Source: Suicoccus acidiformans
Lineage (GTDB): Bacteria > Bacillota > Bacilli > Lactobacillales > Aerococcaceae
Reading direction: 5' to 3'
Assembly: GCF_003546865.1 (NCBI RefSeq)
Contig: NZ_CP023434.1
Span: 620,001-684,000 of the forward strand
Length of the DNA: 64,000 nt
Shown here: piece by piece, positions 63,781 to 64,000 of the stretch
Layout: each line of letters begins with the position of its first letter
How positions within the stretch are numbered: the first letter of the stretch is position 1
The notes under the pieces: model-generated
What the model was told of the DNA's origin: nothing
What the model saw: only the letters and a program-made list of their open reading frames with translations
Database searches by the model: none
Made by a program: the position numbers and the translations under genes

Positions 63781-64000
63781 AAGATTTATGGACCGATACC
63801 AGTTAACGGAAGAGGGCGCTAAAGGACTTAGACGATCCTCTATCGCTTCATTCTTCAAATACTTAGCCTTTATGGCGCCTATTATTATCATTATGTATTT
63901 TGTTCAAGGTCTCTTATATCAAAACTTAAAATCTGTTCATTTTTATATCATTGGAATTCTACTGACAGGGATTATCATGTATATTATTATTGAGCGACAA
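63773..64000 (+). CDS. ABC exporter-fold transporter, half-molecule 2 (partial, runs off the window)
   Basis: GTG start at 63773 with GGAGGG six bases upstream, overlapping the previous stop by eight bases. The 76 visible residues (MIKRFMDRYQLTEEGAKGLRR, then two hydrophobic helices FFKYLAFMAPIIIIMYFVQG and FYIIGILLTGIIMYIIIE) fit the first membrane helices of a second half-transporter. The ATPase domain lies outside the window. Confidence 0.7.
   Translation, partial: MIKRFMDRYQLTEEGAKGLRRSSIASFFKYLAFMAPIIIIMYFVQGLLYQNLKSVHFYIIGILLTGIIMYIIIERQ

Overview
The window reads as a chromosomal segment of a low-to-moderate GC Gram-positive coccus of the Lactobacillales, most like an Aerococcaceae/Carnobacteriaceae-type genome. 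This rests on the gene set (Spx, MecA, CoiA, PepF, PerR, DnaB/DnaI primosome proteins, T-box leaders, group-II ECF transporter), on strong AGGAGG ribosome sites, and on tRNA genes without an encoded CCA. Genus cannot be fixed from the sequence alone.

Layout. 0.4-3.2 kb: a minus-strand iron/cobalamin-type ABC importer (ATPase, FecCD permease, binding protein). 3.3-7.5 kb: a decayed IS3-family element whose orfB is split by a complete IS21-family element (exact 5-bp target duplication). 7.5-10.3 kb: a DUF1232 gene, then a T-box leader (apparent Arg specifier CGC) in front of an amino-acid-binding protein and an M20 amidohydrolase. 10.5-12.5 kb: a 43-bp tandem repeat array and an IS1202-like element with a 25-28 bp target duplication that ends exactly at the dus promoter. 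12.6-16.8 kb: dus, then a two-gene redox operon (ferric-reductase-like membrane flavocytochrome plus an exported protein with five FMN-binding domains). 17.0-18.2 kb: an IS481-like element with a 26-bp target duplication. 18.7-25.7 kb: a luciferase-like oxidoreductase, a DUF1622 membrane protein, a complete ECF transporter (S, T, fused A1A2), a glutathionyl-hydroquinone-reductase-like protein and FabV. 25.9-33.5 kb: HAD phosphatase, esterase, PLP protein, tRNA-Ser, DUF1858/DUF438 hemerythrin-PAS pair, tRNA-Val, RDD protein, ArAE-type membrane protein, PerR. 33.5-46 kb: trpS, spx, mecA, coiA, pepF, trmB, a ytmP-like kinase, M42 peptidase, ytpR, murC. 46.2-55.7 kb: the conserved replication/repair block polA-mutM-coaE-nrdR-dnaB-dnaI followed by T-box-controlled thrS. 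56-64 kb: a frameshifted secreted-protein gene, a relic of a second D,D-carboxypeptidase gene, dacA, a UDG-like gene, a nitroreductase, a dead IS30 element, and the start of a heterodimeric ABC exporter-type operon behind a perfect 18-bp DtxR-like palindrome.

Functional threads. Redox and oxidative stress are over-represented: PerR with a probable own operator, Spx with two good promoters, several flavoproteins, a hemerythrin-PAS protein, and the multi-FMN/ferric-reductase operon, which is the best candidate for a little-described system (surface electron transfer). Two metal-uptake candidates bracket the window (1 kb and 62 kb). The chromosome has been heavily worked by insertion sequences. 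At least two of them sit immediately upstream of promoters without destroying them. Another clear regulatory oddity is the mecA-coiA junction, where one hairpin is both terminator and mask for the coiA ribosome site.
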